Source of the DNA: Camarhynchus parvulus
Taxonomy: Eukaryota; Chordata; Aves; Passeriformes; Thraupidae
Reading direction: 5' to 3'
DNA length: 64,000 nucleotides
Assembly (NCBI RefSeq): GCF_901933205.1
Contig: NC_044571.1
Span: 8,037,420-8,101,419 of the forward strand
The notes beneath the pieces were generated by a model. The model searched no databases, was not told where the DNA came from, and saw only the letters and a list, made by a program, of their open reading frames with translations. The translations under genes were made by a program, and so were the position numbers. The stretch's first letter is position 1. Each line of letters starts with the position of its first letter. Positions 48,801-62,500 of this stretch are shown here, in pieces.

Positions 48801-51800
48801 TAGAAATTACTCACTCCCACATATTCAGTAAGTGCAGTGATTTCCAAACCCAGGCTTGCAGAGTTTTTTTTAAAGTAGATATTTGCCTCCTGTTTGCATT
48901 GAGTTTGGTGACTGTTTACTCCCCTCTGGCATATGAGCACAACAGAGGGAAGCAGATGCTGTGCATGTATCTGAGGCCTTTTTGTCCCAGGTACACCAAA
49001 GAGAAACAAATCATTACTGTTCAAAAGGACAGATCACTTCCAGCAAAGGCTTCAGCATCCCATCATGTCTCTGCTCTTGTCCAGAAGTACTTGCTTCACC
49101 TGCCCTCACATAACCCATTTCTAAGTTGTTTCAGGAAATCCTGGACCTTATTTCTTTCTGATTCTTCACTATTACCTTCACTCATTCCCTCAGTAACTCC
49201 CAGTGCTTTTCATCCAATCCCTGTTGTTTATTTTGGATAAATAACATCCAGCTATTCTGCTCACAGACCTCTGTTCCATTTAACCTCTTCTTTCTCCATT
49301 ATAACTTCTCTCCTTTATGCTTTAAATTGCTCCCTGAATCCTGTGGAAAAGTCTATTGCAGGGAGGAAAATGAATACTTTGTTCACCAAATCTGGGTTGT
49401 GGTGGGCAGGATGTAGGGGTTTAAAACTAGCAGCAGAAACTTCCTCCCAGCCTCATGCTAAGAGGTCAGGACAGAATTAGAGTAAATTACTTAGGGAGGT
49501 AGGTGTTAGAAAAATAGAATAATAATTAAGAAAAAAAGAAAAAGACAGAAATTTTGAGTCCTGGTCCAAGTATAGAACTCTTATGGTCTTCTCTTCAGCC
49601 CCATTTTCTGTAAACCCATAATTCATCCAGAAATACTTTTCAACTTCTCACCTGCTGTGAATTCTTTTTTTGCACTTCCCCCCAATACTTTGTGGCCCGT
49701 TCAGTGTATCTTTTGTGGCATTGACTGTATCTATATAGTCATATGGATTTATTATTATAAATCCTTGCGTGAGACTAACGCTTGCAATACAAAGCTTTTA
49801 TATCTCTGAGCAGCAGATCTTTGATTGATCAAGAAAATAGCAAGATATGTTACAGAAAGAAGAAAATCTGTCATTTGGTGGAGATATTTCTAGGTTTTTT
49901 TATAAAATATTTGAGTCTTTCCATCACTGGCAATAAAATTCTAATCTACTTGTCTGTTAAAAAAAGCATTTAAAAAAGACCAAATTAACAAGATCCTTTT
50001 TTAACTTCCACTGACAGAACCCTTTACATACATTTTCCTTGAAATTTATTGCTTCAACATTTCTCGTACTCTGAAGTCTTCACCTAAAGCTACTTAAGAG
50101 TATTTATAATTAAAATAATACTAGAATGATGCTGAAATATTGAAGAAGAAAGCAGTGACTATTTTATATGCATATATACAATTTTGAAATTGTTATGTGT
50201 ACAGACTAACATGGTATTGTATGACTATAGCATAATGATGCATTGTGTTATTAAATGTACTATATTTTGCTGTGTTATTTTATTACATTTACAGAACATA
50301 TGTGTAACAGTGATCATACCTGTTTGATCCTTGAATTTTGTTCCTGTCATCACTTATGCTTGGTATAAATGTAATCCTTACTCCACGGAAAATAAGAATT
50401 TTTGGTCACTTTTATTCAGATGTTTAAAATCTATTTCCACTTGGACTCAGGATGAAAACTGAACTGAAATTAATTTTTCAGTGGGACAGAGTGCCCTAAA
50501 AATTCCAACTTGAAGTCTCTAATTTCAAAAAGTCCTCTTAAAAAGTTTGGATATTCCTGGTCAGAAGTGATTGGCTTGCCCTTGTAGAAGGAAGAGGACC
50601 TGTTGCCTCTTAGTTCTCTGTGACATTAGTCGCAGCCTGCCTGGCAAGCTGTGGGACCCCATGGGACATGTGTTGAGAAGCTGAAGTTTTCTGTTCATCC
50701 CTTGGCTCTGGGCAGGACAGCCTGGACCTCTTGCAATGCCTTGGATTGTGATGCAGTGAAAAACCAACATCACATCTCACATTGCCATGGGGAAGGTGTA
50801 GCCTGGCCAGCCTGTGACCCTGTGATGTGTGGTGGCCTGGCTGCGTCAGGGAAGAATTCTTTGTTAAAAATGACTGGTTTTGTTTTGCTTTGTTATGTTG
50901 CATTGGTTATTTTTAACCCAAGCCAGCTCTTCAGTCTGCTCCACATAACCCCATGAGCAGCTGTTCTGGCGCAGTCAGGGCACAGCCTGGCGTGGGAGAG
51001 GGAGCAGCACAGTGAGGGAGCTGCCTGCACTGGCACCAGCATGAGGGGAATGCTCATCAGACTCTGGCAATGGTTCCCTTTCTTCCAGCAGGTTGTTTGT
51101 AGAATAGGTAGGGGGATGAAGGGAGGTTAACTTGCATTTGAACAAAGGCTGGAGTGCTAAAAGTTGACAATAAAGAAATAAATGACAACTTCTGTCTCAT
51201 GCTTAATCCCATCCCACATGTTTAATGGACTTTGGAGCTAAGAGAGGATGTGGTGGTGGTCTTTGATCACATTTTTACATTCTTGACATCTTGCAAGATA
51301 CATTCCCTGTCACCAAATAAGAGGGTGGCACACCCACAGTATCAGTGGCCTTCTCAGTCCCACGGTAGGTGTGATGAGCTCAGTGTTCCCTTGGAGTCAG
51401 TGTAGAGAACAAAGTGCGTGAGAGCAGCACAAACCATCTGCAGAGATATTTCTCTCAACTTGCTTTCCTTTGGCTTCTCAGTGTTGGCCAACAGCTGTGG
51501 AGTTGAGATGACTTTTGGAGCAGAGGGATCTGGAGAAAGGGGCTGTGCTCCTATCCTTGACTGTGTTCTTCCCAAAGGGTGGGAAGCACAGAAAGAGAAA
51601 AGCCTCCCAGAGAAGCAGCAACAAGGAATTGCCTTAGAAAAGCCATGTCTGAAGTCTGGAAGTTTAGTAACTATTTGCTTTGGTGCCTTGAGGCCAGTGA
51701 TGTTTAAAATGTGAAAATGTTTTTCTTACCCTGAGGCCAAAGGAGTTTGTGTTTTGATTTAAACATTCATTCTGATTTGTATTTAAGCTACCACAAAGTA

Positions 51801-54034
51801 AACTATCACACAAGCAGGGCTCTCAAAAACACTCATTGTGCATCCACCCTCTGGCTTCTATTTTATCCCAAGTGATGAGGGATTGGAATTTAATAAGAGA
51901 TAAGCTGTGGAGCTGGCCCAGAGGGTTGGCACAGCCAGCTGGGCTTCGGTGTCTGTAAAGGACTTTCACCCAGCAGGTTTCTCCGAGATTTGGGGATTCT
52001 GCATCACTGGCAGCAGTGAAGAAGCAGCACAGATGAGCTCCCCAGGGAGCCTCCCCAGACCCTCACAGCCAAGGCAGGCTGCTATTGAGAGAAACCTTTG
52101 GGAAAAAGAAATCTTCTCCAGCCAAATGGATCCCATCAAATAGGAGCATGTTTGGCCATTCCACTGGGTCCTCCTTCAAACCTGACTTGTGAGAAGATCC
52201 ATTCCTCATGCACAGCCCATCTGCCTTTCTGAGGAGCTCCAGAGCAATAAATATGGGCTGCAGCCTTTGAGCTGCTCTGGGGTTTATTGACCTTAAAGAA
52301 ATCCCTTTGACTTCAGTTGTGATGTCAGATGAGTGCTGTAATTTCAAACCCCTCTGTGAAAGTAGCTCTGCATTCCTGAGACAGTAGCCTTGTCTAATAG
52401 TAACAGTAGTACCTGGGTGTCAAAACTGAAGTGTTTTATAGGTCACCTATCACCTGCAAGTGTGAGACTGAGTCTCCTCCTCTATTACAGCATGCCCATT
52501 TGGAAAATGGGTAATGTTTAGTTACCTCAGGAATGGTTTTGCAGGACTGATAAAATGTCTGCAAAATCTTTAAACAGAAAGATTGCTCTTTAAAAAAAAA
52601 TTTATTAAGCTGTTTATCTATTATTCCAGTTCTTTATACACTGAAAAAAAAAAGGAAAATGAAAAAACCCTTATCACTTCTCTACCATAGTCCTCAAAGC
52701 TTCAATGTAAAAGCAGGTCTTACATTAGCAAGAGGAAGTAGAAAGCAAGGAAAAGAATTGTACAGTGGTGAAGACTTTCACCATCACCAGACTGAGATTA
52801 AGAACTATACTGGGTAGTATTGGTGTTGCATCCCTTTTAAATCCATGCCACTGAGAAATTACAGCTGGTCTCATGCCAATTCAAAATAGGTGCAGATGAA
52901 CCCTTAAAATTTTTGTTTTAAATTTATAGCAATGCATTTTTCAATCTAAATGATTGCTGGCTTCTTGAATTGGATGTGAGAGTGGCTGTACTGGATAGAA
53001 AAGCTAATATTGAGCTTCTTAGACCACTGATGAAGATTTGTTTGGGAACCACCATAAGACAAGGTGCTTTTACAGTCCAGGCATGTGCAGGTGTGGGATG
53101 TAGCCCCAGCCACACAGAGCATTCAGGCTGAGCACTCAAAGCACCTGGGTAAATGAGAAGTTATTTTGAGCATTACACCAGCGGTAGGCATGTTGCTGTC
53201 TGTCTGTCTGCTGGATTTGGAGGCTGCCAAGAAAGCCAGGAGAGAACAAAATACTGCTCTTTGGTGTCAGCTCACTAGGAAGAAGAAAATGGAAAGGCAC
53301 AGATTACACTACCTTACTTCACCAGTGCCAGTTTTCAGTCTTTATAGAAATGCTTTATGCACTGTCTTTTTGCAGATTCCTCTGGCTGCCTGTGCCCATG
53401 GCCATACTCTTCTTTCATGGTGTATTGTTCTGCTTCCCTTCTATTTTTTTCCTTGCTGTCCTGCAGCAATTCTAATGTGTGCTGTCCCATGATTTGGAGG
53501 TTACATCTGCTGCCCATGAACTGTTGGGATCACAGGATCTGTACTATACTAAAAGATGAATTTGGAAGGTAACTGACCAACAGATTGATAGTTAAACAGT
53601 GTTCAAAAGCTCTACAGACCATTTTAGGCCAATGTTAAAATAGTACCAATGGCTGTGGCTTTCCTTAGCCCCAGTCACTTATTTTAGTGCAGTTCAGAGG
53701 TACACCCAGGCTTCTGCTGCTGATAACCCAGAGGTTCTGAATGTAAAGACATCACTGCAGCCTCAAATACCAGCACATATTTATAGCATCTGTCTCAGCA
53801 GAGTTTCCTTTCTTCCCTACAATTATTTGAAGGCTGTAAGCCAACTCCAGCACCCACAGAGAACTAATTTAAATCAAGATTTAAATCACCAAGTAGGAAA
53901 TCTTGGTTTTAATAATACATTTGATCTCTTTTTGCAGTAGTAAGTTATGCTAGATTTTTTTTGAAATAAAAGTTAGCTTTCATGGGTTGGTAACCACTAG
54001 AACACCTAAAGGGGGCCTAGAAGAAAGCTGGAGA
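45811..54034. other. Gene-empty intergenic block
   Basis: No exon, RNA gene or mobile element recognised. AT-rich with short frames on both strands. Confidence 0.45.
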
Positions 54035-54330
54035 GTGGCTTTTTGCAAGGATATGTAGGGATAGGACAAGGAGAAATGGCTTTAAACTGAAAGAGGGCAG
54101 ATTTAGATCAGATAATAGGAAGAATGAGGAGTTATTTCACTCTGAAAGTGGAGAGGCACTGGAACAGGGTGAAGCCGAGGATGGCCCATCCCTGGAAGTA
54201 TTCAAGGCCAGGTTGGATCAAAGCAGTGACCTGGTCTGGTGGAAGGTGTCCCTGTCCATGGTGGGGGTGTTGGAACTGGATGATCTGTCCCTTCCAACCC
54301 AAACCATTCTGAGATTCTGTGATTAGTAAC
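54035..54330 (+). mobile_element. CR1 LINE fragment (3' end)
   Basis: 5'-truncated copy of about 300 bp. It contains TTATTTCACTCTGAAAGTGG, GAGGCACTGGAACAGGGTGA, GGTGTTGGAACTGGATGATC and the terminal CCTTCCAACCCAAACCATTC. No coding capacity. Confidence 0.88.
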
Positions 54331-55128
54331 AAAAGATAGCACAGTGAGGTCTTTTTTTCTTGTTAACCAAAAGTATTTCTCTATGAATATTTATTATGTT
54401 GACAAATTAATGATCACTTTATCATATTCTTAATTTTGTCATATTTTTAATTGGAAAATGAAGCATGGTTTATTTTTTCTAGATTTTCCCCCCTTGTTTT
54501 TATGAATCTATAATTGAATGAAAACTAGAATTCAATAAAAAATCCCCAAATACCTTAATATTCCCTTTGTTACCTAAATAAAATATATTAAGTGATATAA
54601 GAAAATAAAAACCTACATTCTTTTTTAGCTTAAAAGGAACTAACTGGTTTGTTACTATGAATAATTAAGTTATCAGTCACTGAAATAAGTCAGAGCAAAG
54701 AAATTGCAGAGCTTATTGTACTCATTTTTATTCATAGATTGGACAGGGGAAAAAAGTCTTTTTTTAAAAAATTCTCTATGGATTCACAACAAGAAATGAA
54801 CTTGTTAAATAGAACTAATGGAATAAAATTAAATTAGTGAATATTTTGTATGTTCTAGGAGGTTACTGCTTCCAAATCTGCTTCCAAATTTTCTACTTCA
54901 GCAAATTTTTGTCATAGGGAACCCATCCAATTCACCTGACTAGAACCCACCTAGTACACCTGACTAGAACTTCAGCAGCAATTTAAGAAATTATATTATT
55001 TTAGACCTTGCTATAAATTGTTTTAATTTTGCATTTCATTTAAGTAAGATTTATTTTAAATTTTTATTTCATGTAAAGTTGTTTAGTTTTTAAATGACTG
55101 TGGTTCATTTTGTTCACTTTGTCAACTA
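54331..55128. other. AT-rich intergenic sequence
   Basis: Very AT-rich spacer between the CR1 copy and family A LTR copy 2. It contains CACCTGACTAGAAC twice in close succession (about 54934 and 54957). Nothing else seen. Confidence 0.5.
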
Positions 55129-55134
55129 CCAGGG

Positions 55135-55722
55135 TGTGGAAACCCAGAGCACTGGGAATATTTCTCTGTCTGCTCTGGGGTGCCCTGACCCCCAGGGGAG
55201 CACTGACTTTGACCCTCATTCATGGAGAAAGCTTCCCAGACTTCAAGATAGACTGGAATCCACAAAAGTGTGAAATAGATGATAGAGAGTAGTGCAGGTG
55301 TGTCACGTGGTGAGAAATTTAGGTTTTGGGATTTTTAGTATGTTGTGGATGGAAGCAAGATGGAGGGCACAGGGTGTTGTCCTGGGTTTCTTCTTCATGC
55401 TTCTTCTTCCTCCTTCTCCATGGGTTTGGGTGTCATTTTGTAATTGGGCAGAAAAGTCCCCATTGCAGCTCTTTGGGATCAGTTATTGGGTTAAAAGGGA
55501 AAATAATCCAGGTGTCCTTTCTTAATTGGATAGTTTAGTCTTAAAAGACCTTGGAACAAGAGATTGTTGGCCATTTTGTGCCTTCTAATGAAAAGCTGCC
55601 AAACTCACATTAGTGAGACTGTTCTACTGATAAGAAATAATAAACACCTGAGTCTGAACATGAACTATTGTCTCAAGTGCCTTCAGTCCAGACCCAGAGA
55701 AACCACAACTGGTACTGCCACA
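55135..55722 (+). mobile_element. Solo LTR, family A copy 2 (ERVK-like)
   Basis: 588 bp starting TGTGGAAACCC and ending GTACTGCCACA, flanked on both sides by the exact 6-bp duplication CCAGGG (55129-55134 and 55723-55728). An AATAAA lies at 55639-55644, placing the R region near there. Its 3' end has about 15 nt more than the other two copies, bounded by CCACA on each side. No internal retroviral sequence adjoins it. Confidence 0.88.
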
Positions 55723-55958
55723 CCAGGGGGTGTAGAAAAGGCAGTGGCTTGGGTTCTGCACAGCCCCACTAATTCAACTTGTGCAGGTTGTGAACTGGCA
55801 CAAATTTTGTGCTCTGAAAACCAGAAAACTGCATGAAAATGACCTGGAAACCTCATTCTCCAGGTGGAGGAGGGTGTTTTGAGCTCCTGGCCTGGCCAGA
55901 AATTCCCCAGGCTGAGAAATATCCATGTCTGGCAGGAGCAGCATCAGGCATCATCCCT

Positions 55959-56376
55959 TGTCACAGACACATTTTATGAAAAATCCTTTTGTTAGGCTTT
56001 TTTCTCCTGAGAAGCCAAGAGGCCTCAGAAACAAAATGTAAACAATGGTTATCTGCTGCTGTGGAATGCAACAGGTGCATCTTTGATTGGTCTCATGTTG
56101 TTGTTTTTAATTAGTGGCCAATCACAGTCCAGCTGTCTCAGACTGTCTGGTCAGTCACAAGATTTTATTATCATTCCATTCCTTTCCTATTCCTTTCAAG
56201 CCTTCTGATTAAATCCTTTCTTCTATTCTTTTAGTATAGTTTTAATATATCTATTCTATTCTTTTAGTATACTTTTAATATAATATATATCATAAAATAA
56301 TAAACCAGCCTTCTGAAACGTGGAGTCAGATCCTTGTCTCTTCCCTGTTCCTGGGACCCCTGTGAACACCACCACA
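55959..56376 (+). mobile_element. Solo LTR, family B (ERVK-like)
   Basis: 418 bp from TGTCACAGACAC to ACACCACCACA, flanked by the exact 6-bp duplication ATCCCT (55953-55958 and 56377-56382). AATAAA at 56299-56304 precedes CCAGCCTTCTGAAAC, wording I associate with songbird ERV LTRs. It is unrelated to family A by eye and has an internal tandem duplication of about 33 bp (56223-56288). It lies only 236 bp from family A copy 2. Confidence 0.9.
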
Positions 56377-56382
56377 ATCCCT

Positions 56383-58988
56383 GCTCAAGGTTTGTGCTTT
56401 CCTCTATAGAAGGAAGGCGGTAGAGGTGACAGCAGCAATAACAGCTGAGGCATAGGGCATTCCCAGGGAATTAATGCAAGCTTGGCTTAGTGGTGTCCAA
56501 GTTTGCTTTGGACCATCAACTCTTCCCAGCTCCTGGTTAATCCCCAGGAATGCCCTGTGACTCAGTTCTCATCGTGGGGAGTGTGAAGCAACAATATTCT
56601 ACACCTGCTCTATGTAGTGAAGACAAGAATGGAAGGTAATAAATTTCACTTGATTATGAAAATCTGCCATATTTTCATCCAGAAACCTTTTGTTCTCCCT
56701 CTTAGAATGTGCTGAAAAAGAATTCCTCATCCATAAAGTGATGCCAGAAGATACAGACGAAATGTCTCATCCCTTCACTCCAAGGTCTTTTCATTTTAAT
56801 TTTTCCACCCCCAGCAGCCCATTTGCAGGTTGTTTTACACCTGGGTGGATTTTAGAATATGGCCAGTGCTTCACCTTAACTAAAAGGAAGTCATTTGGCA
56901 GGTAGCTGAGTGTTATGTTCTAGACAGGGGTTGCTGAGCAAGAGTCCCACTTACAACATCTGCTTTGCTGCTGGACAGGCACAGAAAGTGAGAGCAGAAA
57001 ACTGCTCTGACATAAAAGGAAGATGAGGAGTGATGAGCCCCTCTGAACAAGTGTCTTTGCTGCAGGAATATATATCATCTGAATATATAATCAAGACTGG
57101 GTTGTTTGTAGAGAAACTCATATATAGGTAAAATAACACATTGTCTCCTGGTTTGGGGTAACACTGGGGTATTTTGGCTCTTCACCTGTCATTTATTTAG
57201 CACAATTTTGAGCTGTACATTGCAGGTGTTAGACACAACACACCCTGGTCTCCACTGTAAAATGCAGTCCCTCTTGCCTGAGGTAAGTTGAATTCAAAAT
57301 TTTATGTGTGAGTATTCTAATTTTGGCATGCACAGATTCCACATATAGCTTATCATGCTATGAAATTCCATAATGTTGCTATGGAAGAACTGTGATTTGT
57401 TCAAGCCATGCACATTGCAAAAATCAATTTTTTCCCTCATACTTTATAGGGAGACAGGTTTTAGATGGAGCTGTACCCAGCCTTGTATGGATGAGTCCCA
57501 GTAAGTTCTGTGAGTTTGCTCAGGGATTGTTTTGTCTTGGGCATGGTGTGTGCAGGCATCCCCCTCACCCTGAGCCAAACACCTCCAAAGAGCAAGAGCA
57601 GCAGAGCTGACTCTCTCCCAGACTGACTGGTTTGGTCTGAATGCATGTCAAAGAGCTCGGGGGAGGCTGGAAATGCACAGATGGGTGCTGGAAAAAGTGC
57701 TCTCAACCACCTCCAAAGCCCAGTGCTGGGGTAGAAGACTGAGTGGTACAAAGACCTGCTGCTAAGTAAGAGCAAAAGGCAGACACCATGTCTGCCTCCT
57801 TTTGAAAAGGAGTTGAAATATTTGTTCTTTCTTGTTTCCAGCACACTGGGAATGCTTGCCTGGTGTTCTCTCTGGGCCAGTTGCTCTCCTGTCTGAGCAG
57901 ACAAGCCTCAGATCAATTTTCTATTTTTTAAATTTTTTTTTTTACTCAGTTTGTGGGCTGATCTAGGAGAACAGCATGGCTCTCTGTCTTTTTTGGCAGA
58001 GGTTCCAAGCCAGGCTCTGACATCCTGGGTCTGGCTCACTGTTGGGTGCTGTGTGTTGCAGACAGATCCTAAACCAAAGGATCCCTGTCCAGTGCTGCTT
58101 CTGCAGAGGGGCTGCAGGCCAGCAGGGAATGAGGGAATGCTGTTTCTCAGGAGCTGCCTGCACATTATTACCAGCACCATGGTTCAGTCTCCCTCCTCTA
58201 GCAGCCCTAAGCACTGTTGTGGGTTTCAAAATCCTCAGATGAATTCTCTGATACTTGAGAAGCTGGGGAAGGAGAAAAGTGAAGCTGGGAGCTGGGGAAG
58301 AAGAGTAAAGCCAGAGAAGTGACATATGCGGGAATGAAGTTGAATTCTCGTGAAAGAGACATTGGACATACATCTTCAGAGAATTTTTCTCAGATAGCAG
58401 CAGCTTTGATGGAAGTCCAAGATCCCTGAACTGAGGTAGACACACTATTTTTGAAGAGGCCATGCGTGACACGTCTCTGTTACCATGTTTTTACACAGAA
58501 TGTTCATACAAAGCAGAGTCTGAGAAAACTGGAAATTTAGTACTGGTCTGTGGTCAAAATTTTCTGCAAGCACAAGGATATGTTATTTATCACCCTGTTG
58601 AGAGTCCAGTAGTACCTGTCTACATTTTTTGATATCACACTTTCTCAGTTGGCCCAGACACAGAGGAAATTATGTTGTTGTGAAGGAAAAGTTTTCACTT
58701 TAAAAACCAAGCCAGCACCAATATTTCCTCAGCAGTTTCCACATGCTCAACATTAGTGTCACCTTGTGTTTTGTGAAACTTGCTGTTTTGCTATCAACAT
58801 GAGCAATGATCATCTGAAGAACTTTTTGTTTGCCTTTGGATCTCATATAAATTAAACAGCAAAACCCACATCAAGAGAGAAATGGTTTCTTCTTCTGTAT
58901 TTTACTATGCTTTTTTGTGATTGTCTAAGAAATAACAACTTCTCTTTACCTTTCTCTTTTCAGGTTTGAACCTCTCCCTCTGTTGCTG
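56383..58988. other. Intergenic sequence between solo LTRs
   Basis: No retroviral interior, gene or clear repeat found. A 169-codon minus frame at 57963-58472 has no recognisable domain and overlaps frames on other strands. Confidence 0.45.
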
Positions 58989-58994
58989 TCATCT

Positions 58995-59565
58995 TGTGGG
59001 TTTCTCTGGGTCTGGGTTGAAGGCACTTGAGACAGTAGTTCATGTTCAGACTCAGGTGTTTGTTATTTCTTATCAGTAAAACAGTCTCACTACTGTGAGT
59101 TGGCAGCTTTTCATTAGAAGGCACAAAATGGTCAACAATCTCTTGTTCCAAGGTCTTTTAAGACTAAACTATCCAATTAAGAAAGGACACCTGGATTATT
59201 TTCCCTTTTAACCCAATAACTGATCCCAAAGTGCTGCAATGGGGACTTTTCTGCCCAGTTACAAAATGCCCCAAACCCATGAAGAAGAAGGAAGAAGAAG
59301 CATGAAGAAGAAACCCAGGACAACACCCTGTGCCCTCCATCTTGCTTCCATCCACAACATACTAAAAATCCCAAAACCTAAATTTCTCACCAAGTGATAC
59401 TCCTACACTACTCTCTATAATCTATTTCACACTTTTGTGGATTCCAGTCTATCTTGAAGTCTAGGAAACTTTCTCCATGGATGAGGGTCAAAGTCAGTGC
59501 TGCCCTGGGGGTCAGGGCACCCCAGAGCAGACAGGGAAATATTCCCAGTGCCCTGGGTTTCCATA
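58995..59565 (-). mobile_element. Solo LTR, family A copy 3 (ERVK-like)
   Basis: 571 bp, read on the minus strand from TATGGAAACCC (the usual TG start changed to TA) to GAGAAACCCACA. The exact 6-bp duplication AGATGA flanks it at 59566-59571 and 58989-58994. The AATAAA seen in the other copies reads AATAACAAA here, so the polyadenylation signal appears lost. Confidence 0.88.
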
Positions 59566-59571
59566 TCATCT

Positions 59572-62500
59572 CTCACATGTAAATGCACCAGGGTCTTACA
59601 AACCTCTGTTGTTTTGGAAAGGAAGAACATTCTGTGTGTGCTACTCTGATAAAGCCATGTGAACTGCTTACTCCGCATTTGCCACAGGAGAATCCTTGGG
59701 GGCAAGTGTGGAGCTGTGAGACAGGCCAGGGCTTGACCTGTAAATAGGGAAGGAGCTGGAACACTCAATGGCCAACAAACATTTTTTTATTTGTCCTTCT
59801 CTCTTGCAAGACAGCACAGATGCCTCTGATTTGAGGGATCCAGGATGCAAAGGAAGAAGCAGCTGGATTCCAATGGGCATTTGAGAGGTTCCTTCTCTGG
59901 CTCCCTGACCAGGCCATGGCAGTCCAGGTGCATTCCCCCTTTTTTCAAGGCCACCATTTCTTCTTGAGTTGCAGGTGGAAGTAAAACTGTGTTGTTTTTC
60001 CAGGGCTGTTGCTCTGGGTAGGAGCATCTTCCTGCTCCAGACCCTCTGTCCATGAGGGCCCTGTGCTGGCATTTGCTCTGTGGAATAACTGTGAAACCCA
60101 CAGCATTTCCAGTCCACCTTTTCTGCAGTTTTCCTGCAATAATATGGCTTCAGTAGTTAAAAATGTGTGATGTATGTGTTTTGAGGAGGCAATTCCAGGA
60201 CAAATCACAGAAGAAAGGCCCTGACTGTTAGCAGTTCTTGGAGTTCAACACTTTTCACCTCTGTTCCCTTGTATAAAAACAAAGCTTTAGATTTTCTTTC
60301 ATATCAGAACATAAGAGTACTTTCATTATTTTTAATAAATTATTTAAAATTTCTCTGTAGTCAGCATTTTGAATACCTTAATAAAATATAATTCTTCCTC
60401 TGTAAGTCTCAAATCAAAAGCTGTTCCTTCCCCCTTTATTCCTGAGCTCTACATTTAAGATAAAAATGAACATATTGAATTTGAGGAATTGGGGAGCTGA
60501 GTTTTACTACAAGGCTTAGACTAACGTATACATGATTTTAATATCTGGAAATGTGTGGTTTTCTTTTATCGGTTATGTAATGATCTGCTATTAGCTATTT
60601 TATTTCTGTGCTAGACTGGGATACATTTATGAAATTCCTTAAGGTGAACTGAAAAAAAGAAAATGCAATGGACTGAAATGTTATGGTTATGTGCCACAAA
60701 CAGCAAATTAGTACACAGAATTTGAGAGTTTTAAAACTCCCATGCTATTTAGGGACACATTGAGGGGATATTGCTGTTGGGTTAAAAATGTGTGCTTATT
60801 GCCCCAACTTTGCTGTCAGGCTCACAACACCCTCCAAACACGTGCTCTCAGATCCTCAGATTTTCAGCAGAAACTCTTTCATGTGAAAGGGAAAAAAAAA
60901 AAAAAGTCAAGGAGACAGATTTTGGTTTCTGTTTATTTTTTTAAAGCTACAAAAAGATGGTTCTATAGAAGCCATATGAGTTTTATTCCTACAGCATCGT
61001 CTGGGCTATAGACAAAGGGCTGTGTTGCTTAGCAACCCCCTAAAGCTCATCAACACAGCCTTGGTATTAATATTTATCCCCCCCTTCCTTAAAAAAAAAA
61101 GCCTTACTCTGGAATTTGAAATGGGATCTGTCCTCCCTCTCTTTTGTGCAATTAAAGCAATACTGCTCACTTTTTCCAATTAATGCTACTAGCTAAACAA
61201 AACAATTTCTGCCAGGAGGGCCAAATTCAGTTCTTGGGTGACTGACTGGAATGAAAGTTACATCAGGGATGAATTTCTAGTCAGTGTTTTGTAGTTTCAC
61301 TGAAATCCCCAATTTACATCTTCCCACCTATTTTTTTCTGAGTCCTCTCTTTCCATGCCTGCACTGAGGGGCTCCCTCTTGGCTGCATCCTCCTCACTGC
61401 CTCCAGCAGCTCTGGTATCCTCAGTGGGGCACTGCAGGGCTGGAAGGGTTTTCCTGAAGCCTCTGGGCACACCCAGACACCAGGACAGGTGCTGAACAAA
61501 TATCAGGGTGAAAAAAAATCCAGTAAACACAGCAGAAAGCTCAACTGCCCACACTGGGACTAACTAGGACCTGGCTGCTCCTTGGCAAAATGATTCTCTG
61601 CACCAGCCTTGTGCACAACATGAGTCCCTTTACAGCCCATTTTTGAGAATTTCAGTGGAATGTAATTAGCACACAGACTGGAGAAAAATGTCTCTGGAGG
61701 GAGCAAAGCAAATTATTCAATATTGCCCCCAAATAGGGAAATATTTGGAATAGGTTCTGGCTTTCAGTTTGTGTTAAATGGCCATGAGATCTGGGGATAT
61801 TCACTTTTCTGCCCTTCAGCCTTTCCAGAGAAGCACCACCAGAAATACAGATCTGAGTCTACAGTCCAGGCAGTGCACAGTCATCATATAAACTTGTCAT
61901 TGTATCAAAACACCGTGGGTACATTGGGATTTGGTGTGAAAATAGAAACAGGATGAAGTCAGCTGGAGCTACAATTTACTATGCTGAGAGTGCTGAGAAA
62001 AGGGCACTTAAATGCCTAAAAAAAGGCTTGGTGCTTAAAGTTTTGGTCACGTTTGCTGTCCCCAAAATCCTGGCCACAAAATGTGGCACAGATTCTTTCT
62101 GGAGTGAGCTGGGATGTGTGAGGCTACTGGGAAAGACACTGGAGCATGAGGAAAGAACTGTGATTCTGGAAGCAATTTCTTTTCAAAATCATTTTCCTTT
62201 GGGGGTGAAGAGGAAATTATTTTAATGTTAGGAGCAGATGTGTATGGAAAACTAATTGCAAATGTGATAAAGAAGGAGAAATGCAGGGTCCTTCAGACAG
62301 AAGCAGCAACTCTGTAAACAGCAATATTGACTTCAGGCTCCAGCAGTGTCTTAATACTATATATTTATTTTTTTTTCATACTTCTACCTCTTCTGTCATG
62401 CCAAACAATAATAAGAACGGTTTACTAATGTCAGGGAGACAGGAGACCACAAAGACTTCTGATTGTTAGGCTGCTCCGGAATGGAGAGAACATCTTGCAG

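Noticed and set aside
57963..58472. 169-codon minus-strand frame as a gene
   Set aside because: Several overlapping frames on both strands in the same locally GC-richer stretch and no recognisable protein features.
55135..59565. LTR copies 2 and 3 as the two ends of one provirus
   Set aside because: They are in opposite orientation and each has its own distinct 6-bp target duplication. No retroviral coding sequence lies between them.
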